Assembly: GCF_900156575.1 (NCBI RefSeq)
Contig: NZ_FTNY01000001.1
Location: 496,001-560,000 of the forward strand
From: Chryseobacterium shigense
GTDB taxonomy: Bacteria; Bacteroidota; Bacteroidia; Flavobacteriales; Weeksellaceae
Length of the DNA stretch: 64,000 nt
Direction: 5' to 3'
Part shown: piece after piece, positions 63,380-64,000 of the stretch
Layout: every line of letters starts with the position of its first letter
Numbering within the stretch: position 1 is the first letter of the stretch
Notes under the pieces: generated by a model
What the model was told of the DNA's origin: nothing
Database searches by the model: none
The model's input: only the letters and a program-made list of their open reading frames with translations
Program-made: the position numbers and the translations under genes

Positions 63380-63563
63380 GTTAAAAACATCATCTATTCT
63401 GGTCTTTGAATTCCTCTACATCAGGGATTAACTGGTAGTCAGGTTACTATTTTAATTGCAAATTAACCAATACAAAATCCGGTGATTACAGGTAAAATCG
63501 GTGAAAATCATTTTAAAGTGCTACAGATAACCGGATAGAGTGCATCTTATTCTATTTTGAGTA

Positions 63564-63989
63564 TCAGGATACTGTAACACCAAAAAAATGGCCTATCAAA
63601 GCAGTAATTCCCATGGCAACCGTTCCCCAGAAACAGATTCTCAGGACTGCAATTCCGATCTTCGAGCCTCCTGTTTTAGCAGAAATTGCTCCCAAAATCA
63701 TCAGAAAAACAATTGAAAATCCATATTGAAAGTATACCATCTGACCAATTGGGGCGACTAATGAAACAAGAAAAGGCAATAACGCACCCAAAGCAAACGA
63801 TCCAAATGAAGCCACCGCTGCCTGCAAGGGTTTTGCCTGAGTCATTTCATTGATTCCCAACTCATCATGAGCGTGGGCAGCTAAAGCATCATGGTCCGTA
63901 AGTTCCGTAGCAACCTGTAAAGCCGTCGCTTTACTTACGCCTCTTCTTTCATAGATTTTGGCGAGTTCTTTTAATTCTATTTCGGGCAT
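63564..63989 (-). CDS. VIT/CCC1-family transporter, partial
   Basis: The C-terminal ~141 residues are seen; the gene continues past the right edge. It has a helical cytoplasmic segment (LKELAKIYERRGVSKATALQVATEL), then membrane helices (FGSFALGALLPFLVSLVAP, MVYFQYGFSIVFLMILGAI, CFWGTVAMGITALIGHFFG). This is the VIT1-like pattern of iron or manganese transporters. The visible Met at 63989 is probably internal, as the frame remains open to its right. Confidence 0.85.
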   Translation of the reverse strand: MPEIELKELAKIYERRGVSKATALQVATELTDHDALAAHAHDELGINEMTQAKPLQAAVASFGSFALGALLPFLVSLVAPIGQMVYFQYGFSIVFLMILGAISAKTGGSKIGIAVLRICFWGTVAMGITALIGHFFGVTVS

Positions 63990-64000
63990 TTCTTCAAGTT

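Overview
The window looks like a chromosomal segment from a flavobacterium close to Chryseobacterium (Bacteroidota). The grounds are low GC, promoters of the TAnnTTTG type instead of sigma-70 boxes, few Shine-Dalgarno sites, a GLPGLI-family protein, GG-leader peptides of the kind common in Chryseobacterium, and a type II-C CRISPR-Cas locus with 47-bp repeats. The genus is inferred, not proven. No tRNA or rRNA gene and no integrase or transposase was seen.

Left part (1-16.6 kb): a LytS/LytTR two-component pair cut by the window edge, a DUF2867 protein, a lipoprotein, a methionine-type aminotransferase, cardiolipin synthase, and an AraC regulator upstream of a short-chain dehydrogenase. Then comes an array of five small cysteine-rich peptides with double-glycine leaders (7.9-9.2 kb). 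YchF, ferritin, a sixth lone peptide (11.4 kb), a GHL10-type lipoprotein, a seventh peptide paired with a GLPGLI protein (13.5-14.5 kb), and TypA/BipA follow.

Middle (16.8-31.5 kb): an orphan beta-helix protein, DUF1294, a YceI lipoprotein, then the complete II-C CRISPR locus: an array of 29 perfect repeats plus one degenerate repeat, cas2, cas1, a 1410-aa cas9, and a divergent tracrRNA. Tex, a HAD phosphatase and an RDD membrane protein follow.

31.6-49.7 kb: an M28 peptidase, a histone H1-like protein, a secreted-protein gene broken by an in-frame stop, and a gene set with two DUF3526 ABC permeases, a TonB receptor, an ABC ATPase and a His/Cys-rich small protein. Next come a MocR regulator divergent from a GNAT-like gene, a non-coding block of 228-bp direct repeats, an AraC regulator followed by a Bcr/CflA-type exporter, a GT14 glycosyltransferase and a lipoprotein beta-carbonic anhydrase.

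Right part (49.9-63.4 kb): what looks like a pigment and light-stress island. A marR-led operon carries crtI, crtB, an SRPBCC gene, crtZ, a two-domain lycopene cyclase, photolyase and ferrochelatase. Beside it are ribA plus an SDR-DUF2867 gene, and a rightward set of tetR, an AarF-type kinase, DUF2256, TIGR03643, SDR and a second marR. The marR promoter sits inside a perfect palindrome and resembles the promoter of a possible small RNA next to it. A VIT-family gene runs off the right edge.
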